In this document: piece after piece, positions 15,496 to 23,842 of the stretch | Layout: the number at the start of each line of letters is the position of its first letter | Position numbering within the stretch: the stretch's first letter is position 1 | Assembly: GCA_016794925.1 (NCBI GenBank) | Contig: JAEUIW010000002.1 | Coordinates: forward strand, 289,174-353,173 | Source: Phycisphaerae bacterium | Lineage (GTDB): Bacteria; Planctomycetota; Phycisphaerae; Phycisphaerales; UBA1924 | Reading direction: 5' to 3' | DNA length: 64,000 nt | Notes under the pieces: generated by a model | Told to the model about the DNA's origin: nothing | Database searches by the model: none | What the model saw: the letters and a program-made list of their open reading frames with translations, nothing else | Made by a program: the position numbers and the translations under genes

Positions 15496-17721
15496 ATGCC
15501 CGTCATCATCCTGCCCAATGGGGACAAGAAAGCGTTCGAATGGCCCCTGACCGCCGCGGAGGTCGCGGCGTCGATCGGTTCCGGTCTGGCCAAGGCCGCG
15601 CTGGGCGCCAAGATCGACTTCGGCGAGGGGCCGGAGCTGCGCGACCTGAGCACGCTGATCGACCGGGATGCTTCGATCGCGATCGTGACTGCGCCCAGGC
15701 ATGGGCAGGCGGCGAGCGCGGATGCGCTGTTCTTGATGCGACATTCCGCCGCGCACGTGATGGCGGAGGCGATCCAGGACGTGGTGGGCAAAGACGTGCT
15801 GCTGGCCTACGGCCCACCGACGGAGACGGGGTTCTTCTACGACATGTTCGTGCCGGAAGGGAAGAAAATTTCTTCAGATCACTTCGATGCGATCAACAAG
15901 AGGATAGCGGAGATCATCAAGGAGGACAGGCCGTTTGCACGCTTCGAGCTGAAAGCCCGTCCAGCTATGAACAAGCTTGATGCCGAAGGAAACAAGTACA
16001 AGAAGGACAACGCGCTCCGAGCGCTGCAACTCCAAGTGCGTAGCTCGCCGAGCAGGGACACGTTCATTACTCTGTCGGACGGGACGCGTATTCCCATGCC
16101 CGAGGATGGCGTTCTTTCCTTCTATGCAACAGGAACCCCTGGCACCGACTGGGAGGACCTCTGCCGCGGACCGCACGTGCCATCCACCGGGCGCATCGGG
16201 GCGGCGCGTGTGATGTCCCTCGCCGCCTCTTACTGGCATGGTGATGAGAATTCCGACCGGCTGACCCGCGTATACGGCACCGCGTTCCCCACCCAGCAGG
16301 AGCTCGACGCGTACCTCAACCAACTCGAAGAGGCTAAGAAACGCGACCATCGTGTCATCGGCAAGAACCTCCGGCTGTTCCACATCGATGAGGACGTGGG
16401 GCAGGGGCTGATTCTCTGGACTCCTAACGGCTCGGTGATCCGCAAAGAACTGCAGGTGTTCATCGCCGCGGAACTCAAGAAGCAGGGCTACACCGAGGTG
16501 TTCACGCCGCACATCGGGCGGCTGGAGCTCTACAAGACCAGCGGCCACTTCCCCTATTACAAGGATTCGCAGTTCGCGCCGATCATCGAACGGCAGGCGC
16601 TGGAAGAGCTGTGCAAGACAGGCTGCAGCTGCGCCGACATGCTCAACCGCGTGGAGGCGGTAAGCGAACGGCTCGCCAGCGGGATCAACGAACGCACCCG
16701 GGCCCAGACGATCACGCCCGACCGCGTCCGGCCGGACGATGAGCTCGTCGAGGGCTTCATGCTCAAGCCGATGAACTGCCCGCACCACGCGAAGATTTTC
16801 GCATCGGCCCCTCACTCCTACCGCGATATGCCGGTGCGGCTGGCGGAGTTCGGCACGGTGTACCGCTGGGAGCAGTCGGGCGAGCTCAACGGAATGACCC
16901 GCGTGCGCGGCTTCACCCAGGACGATGCGCACCTGTTCTGCACGGAAGATCAGATCCCCTCCGAGATTCAGGGGTGTCTCTCGCTTGTCAAGATCATCTT
17001 CGGCACGCTGGGGATGAAGGACTACCGGGTGCGGGTGGGTCTGCGCGACCCCGACAGCAACAAGTACACCGGCTCCGCGGAGAGTTGGGACAAGGCGGAG
17101 GCCGCGTGCCTGGCCGCAGCAGAGTCCTTGGGCGTGCCTTTCAGCCGGGAGCCCGGGGAGGCCGCCTTCTACGGACCGAAGGTCGATTTCGTTGTGAAGG
17201 ACGTGATCGGACGCGAGTGGCAACTTGGAACGGTTCAGGTCGATTACAACATGGCGAACCGTTTCGATCTGTCGTACATCGGGCCGGACAATCGGGCCCA
17301 CCGCCCGGTGGTGGTCCATCGGGCACCCTTCGGCAGCATGGAGCGGTTCTGCGGTGTCCTGATCGAGCATTTCGCCGGCGCCTTCCCCACCTGGCTGAGC
17401 CCTGAGCAGGTACGAGTGCTGCCCATCAGCGACAAGTCGCGGGGATATGCCGAGAAAGTCGAGCGGGCCCTGATGGACGCTGACGTGCGCGTGCGGGTGG
17501 ACGGCTCGAACGAACGAATCCAAGCAAAGGTGAAGGTCGCGGCGGACGAGAAGGTCCCGTACATGCTGATCGTTGGTCCACGCGACGCGGAGAGCGCCGC
17601 GGTGAGCGTGCGCGTGCGCGGGATTGAGAAGGACCTGGGTTCGATGCCACTCGGCAGATTCGTTGATGGAGTCAGGGGAGAGATCACGGAACGGAGAGCC
17701 GAACTGAGCGTGAGACCCTGA
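15496..17721 (+). CDS. thrS: Threonyl-tRNA synthetase, enlarged
   Basis: Charges tRNA-Thr. At 741 residues it is about 100 longer than usual. Order: TGS domain (1-65), editing domain with HSAAHVMAEA and DLCRGPHVPSTG, catalytic class II core with KPMNCPHH (zinc Cys) and VYRWEQSGELNGMTRVRGF, and anticodon-binding domain from about 640. An insertion of about 50 residues with a Cys cluster (CKTGCSC) separates YYKDSQF from MLKPMNCP, which are nearly contiguous in homologues. Further extra residues lie in the editing domain. The ATG at 15496 has a GAAGGAA site. The leader looks tRNA-responsive. Confidence 0.96.
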   Translation: MPVIILPNGDKKAFEWPLTAAEVAASIGSGLAKAALGAKIDFGEGPELRDLSTLIDRDASIAIVTAPRHGQAASADALFLMRHSAAHVMAEAIQDVVGKDVLLAYGPPTETGFFYDMFVPEGKKISSDHFDAINKRIAEIIKEDRPFARFELKARPAMNKLDAEGNKYKKDNALRALQLQVRSSPSRDTFITLSDGTRIPMPEDGVLSFYATGTPGTDWEDLCRGPHVPSTGRIGAARVMSLAASYWHGDENSDRLTRVYGTAFPTQQELDAYLNQLEEAKKRDHRVIGKNLRLFHIDEDVGQGLILWTPNGSVIRKELQVFIAAELKKQGYTEVFTPHIGRLELYKTSGHFPYYKDSQFAPIIERQALEELCKTGCSCADMLNRVEAVSERLASGINERTRAQTITPDRVRPDDELVEGFMLKPMNCPHHAKIFASAPHSYRDMPVRLAEFGTVYRWEQSGELNGMTRVRGFTQDDAHLFCTEDQIPSEIQGCLSLVKIIFGTLGMKDYRVRVGLRDPDSNKYTGSAESWDKAEAACLAAAESLGVPFSREPGEAAFYGPKVDFVVKDVIGREWQLGTVQVDYNMANRFDLSYIGPDNRAHRPVVVHRAPFGSMERFCGVLIEHFAGAFPTWLSPEQVRVLPISDKSRGYAEKVERALMDADVRVRVDGSNERIQAKVKVAADEKVPYMLIVGPRDAESAAVSVRVRGIEKDLGSMPLGRFVDGVRGEITERRAELSVRP

Positions 17722-17800
17722 CTTGCGCGCGAAAGGAGTGCCGGGGGAGTCGCCCGCAAGGTGGCTGAGATGGGCACGAGCGGATGGGGACGCGGCTGTT

Positions 17801-17837
17801 CAAAAAAAAGCCCGGACCGTGATGGTCCGGGCTTTGT
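17801..17837. terminator. Bidirectional Rho-independent terminator
   Basis: A 10-bp stem AGCCCGGACC/GGTCCGGGCT with loop GTGAT is flanked by AAAAAAAA on its left and TTT on its right. It can end thrS transcripts rightward and, with the eight-T run on the other strand, end the RRM gene leftward. Confidence 0.85.
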
Positions 17838-17893
17838 GTGTTGCGTGCGGGACTGAATCATGGTTGACCCAGGCCCATTCGTGTCCGAGGTAC

Positions 17894-18214
17894 TTACCAG
17901 CCGCCGCGACCGCCTCGGCCGCCACCACCTCCGCCGCCGCCGTAGCCGCCGCGGCCGCCTCCGCCACCCGCCTCGCGCGGCTTGGCCTCGTTGACGGTCA
18001 GATCGCGACCGTCGACGTTCTTGCCGTTGAGGGCGGTCATGGCCGCCTTGGCGTGCTCGGCGTTGCCGAATTCGACGAACCCGAAGCCGCGCGGACGGCC
18101 GGTTTCGCGGTCCATCACGAGCGAGGCCGAGGTGACGTCGCCGTGCGCGGCGAACATTTCGCGGAGCTGCGCCTCGGAGGTGTTAAAAGAGAGATTGCCG
18201 ACATAGAGCTTCAT
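17894..18214 (-). CDS. Glycine-rich RNA-binding protein (single RRM)
   Basis: A 106-residue protein with one RNA-recognition motif (1-80). RNP2 is LYVGNL and RNP1 is RGFGFVEF. The tail (about 82-106) is Gly/Arg-rich. It is the size and build of the cold-inducible RNA-binding proteins of cyanobacteria and planctomycetes, presumed to bind single-stranded RNA. It shares the bidirectional terminator with thrS. The 284 nt upstream (18215-18498) hold no gene that I can support and presumably contain its promoter. Confidence 0.93.
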   Translation of the reverse strand: MKLYVGNLSFNTSEAQLREMFAAHGDVTSASLVMDRETGRPRGFGFVEFGNAEHAKAAMTALNGKNVDGRDLTVNEAKPREAGGGGGRGGYGGGGGGGGRGGRGGW

Positions 18215-18498
18215 GCTGATGCTTCCATCGTGCCCGAGAGTGACATTGAACCAGACCGTTGCTTGAACTCGGGCTGAGGAAGCGTCGGGAGACCTGACAG
18301 GACTCGACCGACAGGGCCGGGCCAGAACAGCTCACGCGTGAGTATAGGCACGCGAAATGGGCGAGGCTTCCCCCAGGGCCAAGAACCCGGCACGCGTCCA
18401 CCGCACTTCGGACTTGGACCACTACCGGTGACATCGCGGAGGTCCGGCAGAGGACTGGTTCTGAACTCAAGGAGCGCGGCTGCGACCCGCAGCGCGGC

Positions 18499-19086
18499 TC
18501 AGCGGCGCGCGTGCATGCTCTCGGCGCTTCGTTTTACGAGCCCGAACCACACGATGCAGAAGACGGGCCAGATGGAACTGAGCGCAACACCAATCGCCAA
18601 TCCGATCCACTGAAACGACTTTCCCTGGTTGATCTGATCGGCCCACTTGGTGCCGGGATTCTGCGCCGCCCAATCATTCATGGCCTGTTGCTGCTGCAAT
18701 GTGAACCACACGCTCATCGCCGCGAGAACAAAGCTGCCAACGGCGTAAAGCAGGTGGAGCGGGCGGGCGGCCGGACGGCGCATGACGCACATGATGCCCG
18801 CGACCATGAGCAGCACCGTCCACGCGGCGCCCGAGCCGAGTTGCACAAACTGATGGATCGAGGGCTGCATGGCGGCGGGCATCGGCCCTTCCATCGCCTT
18901 CTCCATCGACTCTTTCATCATGACCGGAACGAACATCCCGATGACGCCGCAACCGATGCAGGTGAGGCCGAGCACGCTCCAGCAGATGCTGATGATGCCG
19001 ACCACCTTGGGCCAACCCGGGGGATCGTCCGGGATGAGGGCCTCGATCTCGGGCGGGATGGCGGACACCGGGTTCTGCGGTTGCAT
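18499..19086 (-). CDS. Uncharacterised membrane protein (about four segments)
   Basis: A 195-residue protein with no recognised family. Hydrophobic segments lie near residues 27-52, 85-106, 113-135 and 165-190. The N-terminus is acidic and Pro-rich (IPPEIEALIPDDPPGW). The first and second segments are separated by a Met/Glu-rich stretch. The ATG at 19086 has an AGGAG site. It starts 17 nt after pheS on the same strand and is likely cotranscribed with it. Function unknown. Confidence 0.75.
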   Translation of the reverse strand: MQPQNPVSAIPPEIEALIPDDPPGWPKVVGIISICWSVLGLTCIGCGVIGMFVPVMMKESMEKAMEGPMPAAMQPSIHQFVQLGSGAAWTVLLMVAGIMCVMRRPAARPLHLLYAVGSFVLAAMSVWFTLQQQQAMNDWAAQNPGTKWADQINQGKSFQWIGLAIGVALSSIWPVFCIVWFGLVKRSAESMHARR

Positions 19087-19103
19087 GAGAGGCTCCTGAG
19101 CGA

Positions 19104-20126
19104 TCAGAGCTGCGAGAGGAAGCGAACGTCGTTCTCGAACAGCATGCGGATGTCCGGGATGGAGTACTTGCCCATGGCCAGCCGTTCGATCCCGAAGCCG
19201 AAGGCAAAGCCGGTCCAGGCCTCGGGGTCGATCCCGCAACCCTCGAGCACGGACGGATGCACCATGCCACAGCCACCGAGCTCCATCCAACGCTCGGGCT
19301 GGTCCGGTCGGAGCCGGATCTTCATGTCGAACTCGGCGGAGGGCTCGGTGAACGGGAAGAACGAGGGCCGGAGACGGACCTCGGCATCCGCGCCGAAGTA
19401 CGCGCGAGCAAAGTGGAAGAGCGTGGACTTGAGGTCGGCCATCGAAACGCCGCGGTCGATGCAGAGGCCCTCGATCTGATGGAACATGAACGAGTGCGTT
19501 GCGTCCACGGTGTCCGGGCGATAAACACGCCCGGGTGCGACGATGCGGATCGGCGGTTTGCGGGTCTCCATGACCCGGATCTGGACTGTTGAGGTCTGCG
19601 AACGGAGCATCCGGGGCCGAGCGCTGCGGAGCGGGTCGTCCACGTAGAAATTGTCCGAGGGCTCGCGCGCGGGATGATGGGGCGGGATGTTGAGCTTGAC
19701 GAAATTGTGCTCGTCGTCCTCAAGCTCGGGGCCCTCGGCCGTCTCGAAGCCCATGCGCGCGAAGACCTCGCAGAGTTCTTCACGGACGCGCGTGATCACG
19801 TGTCGCCGTCCGATCGTCTCGGACCAGACCCGTCCCGGCTCGGTAACGTCCGGGGCGGGGCCCGCGGCCACCGTGGCGGCCGCGCCGCCGAACTCGGCAC
19901 GGCGGGCTTCGAACGCGGCGTCCAGCTGATCGCGAAGGGCATTGATCCGGGCGCCGAAAGCGGGGCGGTCCGCGATCGCAACGGCCTTCACGCTCGCCAT
20001 CGCGGCCCTGATCTTCCCCTTCGCTCCCAGGTACGCGATGCGCCACGACTCGAGTCCCGTGATATCGGAAACCGAAGCGAGTTCGGTGAGCGCAGCGGAG
20101 GCCAGAGAATCCAGATCGGCGGTCAT
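19104..20126 (-). CDS. pheS: Phenylalanyl-tRNA synthetase, alpha subunit
   Basis: Catalytic alpha subunit of the alpha2beta2 enzyme. The N-terminal coiled-coil region (1-85) is followed by the class II core: NFYVDDPLRSARPRMLRSQT, GRVYRPDTVDATHSFMFHQ and GFAFGFGIERLAM. The 340-residue length is standard. The ATG at 20126 is the first in frame. pheT is not adjacent; the gene is followed by the membrane protein instead, so the beta subunit must be encoded elsewhere. Confidence 0.96.
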   Translation of the reverse strand: MTADLDSLASAALTELASVSDITGLESWRIAYLGAKGKIRAAMASVKAVAIADRPAFGARINALRDQLDAAFEARRAEFGGAAATVAAGPAPDVTEPGRVWSETIGRRHVITRVREELCEVFARMGFETAEGPELEDDEHNFVKLNIPPHHPAREPSDNFYVDDPLRSARPRMLRSQTSTVQIRVMETRKPPIRIVAPGRVYRPDTVDATHSFMFHQIEGLCIDRGVSMADLKSTLFHFARAYFGADAEVRLRPSFFPFTEPSAEFDMKIRLRPDQPERWMELGGCGMVHPSVLEGCGIDPEAWTGFAFGFGIERLAMGKYSIPDIRMLFENDVRFLSQL

Positions 20127-20180
20127 CGTACCTGAGTGTACCCGCGATGAAGCGAACGCGGGCCGCTTGTGTCGGGTCGC

Positions 20181-20203
20181 AAAAAACCCCGGGTTCTCCG
20201 GGG
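20181..20203 (-). terminator. Rho-independent terminator after the small lipoprotein gene
   Basis: A perfect 6-bp stem CCCCGG/CCGGGG with a 5-nt loop is followed on the minus strand by TTTTTT. It lies 34 nt beyond the lipoprotein stop and 55 nt before pheS, so it probably closes the ribosomal transcript and separates it from pheS. Confidence 0.8.
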
Positions 20204-20236
20204 CTTTGATCGATCAACCATGATGGTTCGCTGGAA

Positions 20237-20461
20237 TCAGTTCTGCTTGGAGCCGGTGACCGGACAGGTCTTGGCGTCGGCGGCGGACTTGCTGTCGGAG
20301 CAGGTGCCGCTCGTCTTGCAGCACTCGCCACCCTTCTCAGTAGTGGCGGACGCGCCGCTCGCGGTGGTCGAGGAGACGCGCTCGCCCGATGTCGAAGCGC
20401 AGCCCGCGACAAACGCGGCGAGGATGATCCCGGAAACGACGGTGAATTGACGACGGTTCAT
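20237..20461 (-). CDS. Small cysteine-rich lipoprotein
   Basis: A 74-residue protein with a lipoprotein signal and lipobox VAGC at residue 21. The mature part is Ser/Thr/Ala-rich with four further cysteines (ECC, GTC, KTC). It lies directly downstream of rplQ on the same strand. No family recognised. The Cys content suggests metal binding or disulfides, but nothing in sequence proves it. Confidence 0.7.
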   Translation of the reverse strand: MNRRQFTVVSGIILAAFVAGCASTSGERVSSTTASGASATTEKGGECCKTSGTCSDSKSAADAKTCPVTGSKQN

Positions 20462-20483
20462 GCTGCTTCACTCCGTTGTTGGG

Positions 20484-20505
20484 GTCGGCGGCCAGGGCCG
20501 CCGAC
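20484..20505 (-). terminator. Strong hairpin after rplQ
   Basis: A perfect 9-bp stem GTCGGCGGC/GCCGCCGAC with a 4-nt loop lies 11 nt after the rplQ stop. There is no T run, so it may be an RNA-stability or processing element, or a weak terminator, at the end of the alpha operon. Confidence 0.45.
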
Positions 20506-20516
20506 CGGTGGTGGGT

Positions 20517-21137
20517 CTACTTCTTTTCCGCGGCTTCCTTGCGAACCTTGGCGGCGTACGTTGTCCGCTTGTCGGCGTTGCGACGACGCGTGGACGGCTT
20601 GCCGCCGATCTCGGGCCCTTCCTCGGCACCAACGAATTGGAGCACGCACAACTCGGTGCCGTCGCCGATTCGATGGCGTCCGAGTTTTACGATCCGCGTG
20701 TACCCGCCGGGCCGCGACGCGAATCGTGGGGCAACGTTCTCGACGATGTGCTTGACAAGCTTGGGCGCCTTGCGGAGCTCACCGTAGCGGTTCCGCTCGA
20801 CCAGTGCCGAGTCGGGGATGGGAAAGAAACCCGAAGCTCGTGCCGCGAGCTTGCCGACATGGGCTTTCTCCGCGTCATCCGCGCCCTTGGACAAATAGAG
20901 CCAGTCGAACGCCATGCGATCACGGCCGATCTTGGAGATAATCTGCCGCCGCGCATGCAGTCCGCCACGCTTGGCGGTCGTGATGATTTTTTCCACCATG
21001 GGCTGGACGGCCTTGGCCTTGGGGATGGTGGTGGTGATCTGCCCGTGCTCAAAGAGCGCCGCGGCAAGGTTACGCAGCGTCGAGAGACGGTGCGAACTGG
21101 TGCGGCCGAGTCGATATCCGGCCCGTTGATGACGCAT
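20517..21137 (-). CDS. rplQ: 50S ribosomal protein L17
   Basis: Core L17 (MRHQRAGYRLGRTSSHRLS, then LRNLAAALFEHGQITTT) occupies the first 120 or so residues. At 206 residues the protein is much longer than the usual 115-130: an insertion and a charged C-terminal extension rich in Lys/Arg/Glu follow. The start at 21137 matches the invariant MRH N-terminus. It closes the alpha operon after rpoA. Confidence 0.93.
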   Translation of the reverse strand: MRHQRAGYRLGRTSSHRLSTLRNLAAALFEHGQITTTIPKAKAVQPMVEKIITTAKRGGLHARRQIISKIGRDRMAFDWLYLSKGADDAEKAHVGKLAARASGFFPIPDSALVERNRYGELRKAPKLVKHIVENVAPRFASRPGGYTRIVKLGRHRIGDGTELCVLQFVGAEEGPEIGGKPSTRRRNADKRTTYAAKVRKEAAEKK

Positions 21138-21231
21138 GGTGAACTCCAGTCGATCCCGTGAACATACCCTTGTTGGGGGAGCGGGGATGGTAGGCTCGTG
21201 CGGCAGTTTCCGCACGGGGACAGTGGGGCAA

Positions 21232-22242
21232 TCAGGCGGACGGCGCGGGGGGGGCGAAGCCTTCAGGGAGCTTGATACCAAGATCAAGACCGATCTCGAG
21301 GAGTTTCTTCTTCACTTCGCGCAAGGACGTTCGCCCGAACGCCCGCACCTTGAGAAGCTCGGCATCCGTCTTCGTGACCAGATCGGCGACAGTGCTGATT
21401 GCGGCTGATTCCAGGCAGTTCGAAGCGCGAACGGACAAATCGAGATCGCCTATGCTCATCTGGAGCTTGCGGATGAGCTCCTCGTCAAGGCTGGCCGCGG
21501 CGGCGGCTTCCGCCGAGACCGTTTCCATGCCGATCTCGAAGTACTGCACGAACGCGTTCAGGTGCTTGCGCAGGATTTTCGCTGCTTCGACGAGAGCCAT
21601 GTCGGGGGTGAGCGTGCCGTTCGTCCACACCTCCATGACGAGGCGATCGTAGTTTGTCTTCTGACCGACGCGCGTCTCCTCGATTCGGTATCGCACGCGT
21701 TGCACCGGAGAGAAGATCGAGTCCGTGTGGATGACCCCGATCTCCTGTTCCTCGGCCGAGTTGTACCGCTCGGCAGCCGGGACGTACCCGCGGCCCTTCT
21801 CGACGCGGAGTTCCATCTCGAAGTCCACGGCCTCGGTCAGTGTGGCGATGACGAGGTCCTTGTTGATGATGGTGACGGCCGGGTCGGCCTCGATGAGATC
21901 GGCTGTGACCTCACCCGGACCACGGGCCGCGAGTCGCATCGACTTGGGCTCATCCCCATCGAGGCGAACGACCAGGCTCTTGACGTTGAGGATGATGTCG
22001 GTGACGTCCTCCATCACCCCGGGGATGGTGGAGAACTCGTGCTGCACTTTCTTGATCTTGACGCTCGTGACGGCGGCGCCCTCGAGCGAGGAGAGCAGGA
22101 TGCGGCGCAGCGAGTTGCCGACCGTAGTGCCGAAACCTCGTTCGAACGGCTCCACGACAAAGCGACCGAACGTGGGCCCGCTGAAGTGCGGGTCGATCGT
22201 CACACGAGAGGGCAATTCAAGCCCGCGCCACTTGATGCGCAT
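21232..22242 (-). CDS. rpoA: DNA-directed RNA polymerase, alpha subunit
   Basis: 336 residues with both domains: the N-terminal dimerisation domain (FVVEPFERGFGTTVGNSLRR, about 1-230) and the C-terminal DNA- and activator-binding domain (ASNCLESAAISTVADLV through RAFGRTSLREVKKKL). It nucleates polymerase assembly. A 175-nt spacer with a hairpin separates it from rpsK, where rpsD stands in many bacteria. Confidence 0.97.
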   Translation of the reverse strand: MRIKWRGLELPSRVTIDPHFSGPTFGRFVVEPFERGFGTTVGNSLRRILLSSLEGAAVTSVKIKKVQHEFSTIPGVMEDVTDIILNVKSLVVRLDGDEPKSMRLAARGPGEVTADLIEADPAVTIINKDLVIATLTEAVDFEMELRVEKGRGYVPAAERYNSAEEQEIGVIHTDSIFSPVQRVRYRIEETRVGQKTNYDRLVMEVWTNGTLTPDMALVEAAKILRKHLNAFVQYFEIGMETVSAEAAAAASLDEELIRKLQMSIGDLDLSVRASNCLESAAISTVADLVTKTDAELLKVRAFGRTSLREVKKKLLEIGLDLGIKLPEGFAPPAPSA

Positions 22243-22297
22243 AGGTCAACCTCGGATTTCCAGCGGTCGCCGACGCGAGTGCTTCAACCGGCTCTCG

Positions 22298-22327
22298 AAC
22301 GGCCCGCCCGCTGTTGCACGGGCCGTT
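22298..22327 (-). promoter_or_regulatory. Hairpin in the rpsK-rpoA spacer
   Basis: A perfect 9-bp stem AACGGCCCG/CGGGCCGTT with a 12-nt loop lies in the 175-nt gap before rpoA. No T run follows on the minus strand. It could regulate or stabilise the rpoA-rplQ part of the transcript; that is inference. Confidence 0.35.
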
Positions 22328-22417
22328 CTTCTCTCCGGCGGCACGGAATCTCGTCCCCCACTTCCATCCCTACCCGGCTGGGCCCCGCGAAAGATCTCGC
22401 GCACCCGATGCTCGGAA

Positions 22418-22795
22418 TCAGACGCGCCGACGCTTGGTCGGGCGACACCCGTTGTGCGGAACGGGCGTGTGGTCCTCGACGGCGGTGACCCGAAGTCCCG
22501 CGGAAACGAGCCCGTTCACCGCGGATTCGCGCCCGGACCCGGAACCGCGGATGCGGATCTCGATCTCGCTCAGCCCGATCTTTCGAGCCTTTTGCCCGCA
22601 CGCCTCGCCGGCGCGTGTCGCGGCGAACGGCGTGCTCTTGCGCGTGCCCTTGAAGCCCATCGTTCCCGCCGAATCCCAGCAGAGCGTTTCACCATTGGTG
22701 TCGGTGATCGTGACAAGCGTGTTGTTCTGACTGGCGCGGATGTGCGCGATGCCGCGCACCACGTTCTTCCGGACTTTCTTGACCTTCTTGCTCAT
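22418..22795 (-). CDS. rpsK: 30S ribosomal protein S11
   Basis: 125 residues, standard length, with [31 protein letters not shown] and the C-terminal [20 protein letters not shown] block. It forms part of the 30S platform. It follows rpsM by 64 nt. Confidence 0.97.
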   Translation of the reverse strand: MSKKVKKVRKNVVRGIAHIRASQNNTLVTITDTNGETLCWDSAGTMGFKGTRKSTPFAATRAGEACGQKARKIGLSEIEIRIRGSGSGRESAVNGLVSAGLRVTAVEDHTPVPHNGCRPTKRRRV

Positions 22796-22859
22796 GTGCT
22801 GGTAAACCTCGGTGTTGCTCGTGTGGGTACGCGGAGCCGGACGCCATCGTCGCGCGGGA

Positions 22860-23237
22860 TCAACCCTTCACGCCCTTCTTGCCCGCGACAGTCTTGCGCT
22901 TGCCCTTGCGGGTGCGAGCGTTGGAGCGGGTGCGCTGACCGCGAGCGGGTAGCCCCCGCCGGTGACGCTCGCCGCGGTACGCGTGGATGTCCTTGAGGCG
23001 TTGGATATTCTGAGAGACCTGACGGCGCAACGCGCCCTCGACGAGGAACCCGGCGTCGATGATGGCGTTGATCCGGGCCAGTTGCAACTCGTTGAGCTGC
23101 GTGGCGCGGAGGTCCGGATCGATCCCGGCTTCGGTCAGGATGTCCTTGGCGAATTTCGGCCCGATGCCGTGAATGTACTGAAGCGCAAAGAAAACTTTCT
23201 TCTTGTCGGGAACGTCGATTCCGGCGATACGGGGCAC
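22860..23237 (-). CDS. rpsM: 30S ribosomal protein S13
   Basis: 125 residues. Family blocks: [29 protein letters not shown] and the basic tail [14 protein letters not shown], which contacts tRNA and 16S RNA in the 30S head. It follows rpmJ by 30 nt. Confidence 0.97.
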   Translation of the reverse strand: MPRIAGIDVPDKKKVFFALQYIHGIGPKFAKDILTEAGIDPDLRATQLNELQLARINAIIDAGFLVEGALRRQVSQNIQRLKDIHAYRGERHRRGLPARGQRTRSNARTRKGKRKTVAGKKGVKG

Positions 23238-23267
23238 TTTCGAACTCCTCGATGCCTCGGCCCGGGC

Positions 23268-23384
23268 TCAGCCCTGGACCTGCTTGTGCTTGGGATCGGC
23301 CTTGCAGATGACTCGAACCTTGCCGCGACGGCGAACCACCTGGCACTGATTGCAGATTCGCTTCACGCTCGCTCTGACCTTCAC
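23268..23384 (-). CDS. rpmJ: 50S ribosomal protein L36, zinc-binding form
   Basis: A 38-residue protein starting at GTG ([14 protein letters not shown]) with a GGAAGGA site upstream. The zinc ligands C-x2-C, a later Cys and His (CKADPKH) are all kept, so this is the zinc-containing type. Longer in-frame starts would add an unrelated leader. Confidence 0.95.
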   Translation of the reverse strand: MKVRASVKRICNQCQVVRRRGKVRVICKADPKHKQVQG

Positions 23385-23506
23385 GGGGGCACATCCTTCC
23401 TTCATCAACAGGGCTTGCCGCTCTGCACGCGGATCGAGCCCTCTTCGGAGCACCAACTATAGGCCCGAAGCGCCGCGTCGTCAGCCCGGCGGGCGTGGAC
23501 GCATGC

Positions 23507-23725
23507 TCAATGTCGGTACGTGATACGGGCTTTGGTCAGGTCGTACGGGCTCAGTTCGACCGTGACACGGTCACCAGGCAAAATCCTGATGTAGTTCATC
23601 CGCATCTTTCCCGAGACGTACGCGAGGATCTTGTGATCATTGGGAAGCTTGACGGTGAACATGGCGTTCGGGAGCGCCTCGATCACTTCGGCTTCCAGTG
23701 TCAGTTTGTCGTCCTGCTTGGGCAT
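23507..23725 (-). CDS. infA: Translation initiation factor IF-1
   Basis: 72 residues, a single S1/OB fold with [37 protein letters not shown] and [14 protein letters not shown]. It occupies the A site during initiation. Here it follows secY directly, without the adk and map genes often found between them. Confidence 0.97.
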   Translation of the reverse strand: MPKQDDKLTLEAEVIEALPNAMFTVKLPNDHKILAYVSGKMRMNYIRILPGDRVTVELSPYDLTKARITYRH

Positions 23726-23842
23726 TCGGAGTGAGGTCCTCTCTCTGTCCCTAGGTATGGGGCCGTCAACGCAGCGGCCGCGCGAAAGGCCGACACGTTC
23801 AGCAAATGGTAGCCACGATCCGAAACCCGCAGTCGGAATCGA

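Noticed and set aside
15874..17523. A 549-codon open frame antisense to thrS.
   Set aside because: It mirrors thrS codons in a GC-rich genome, and shows no family motif.
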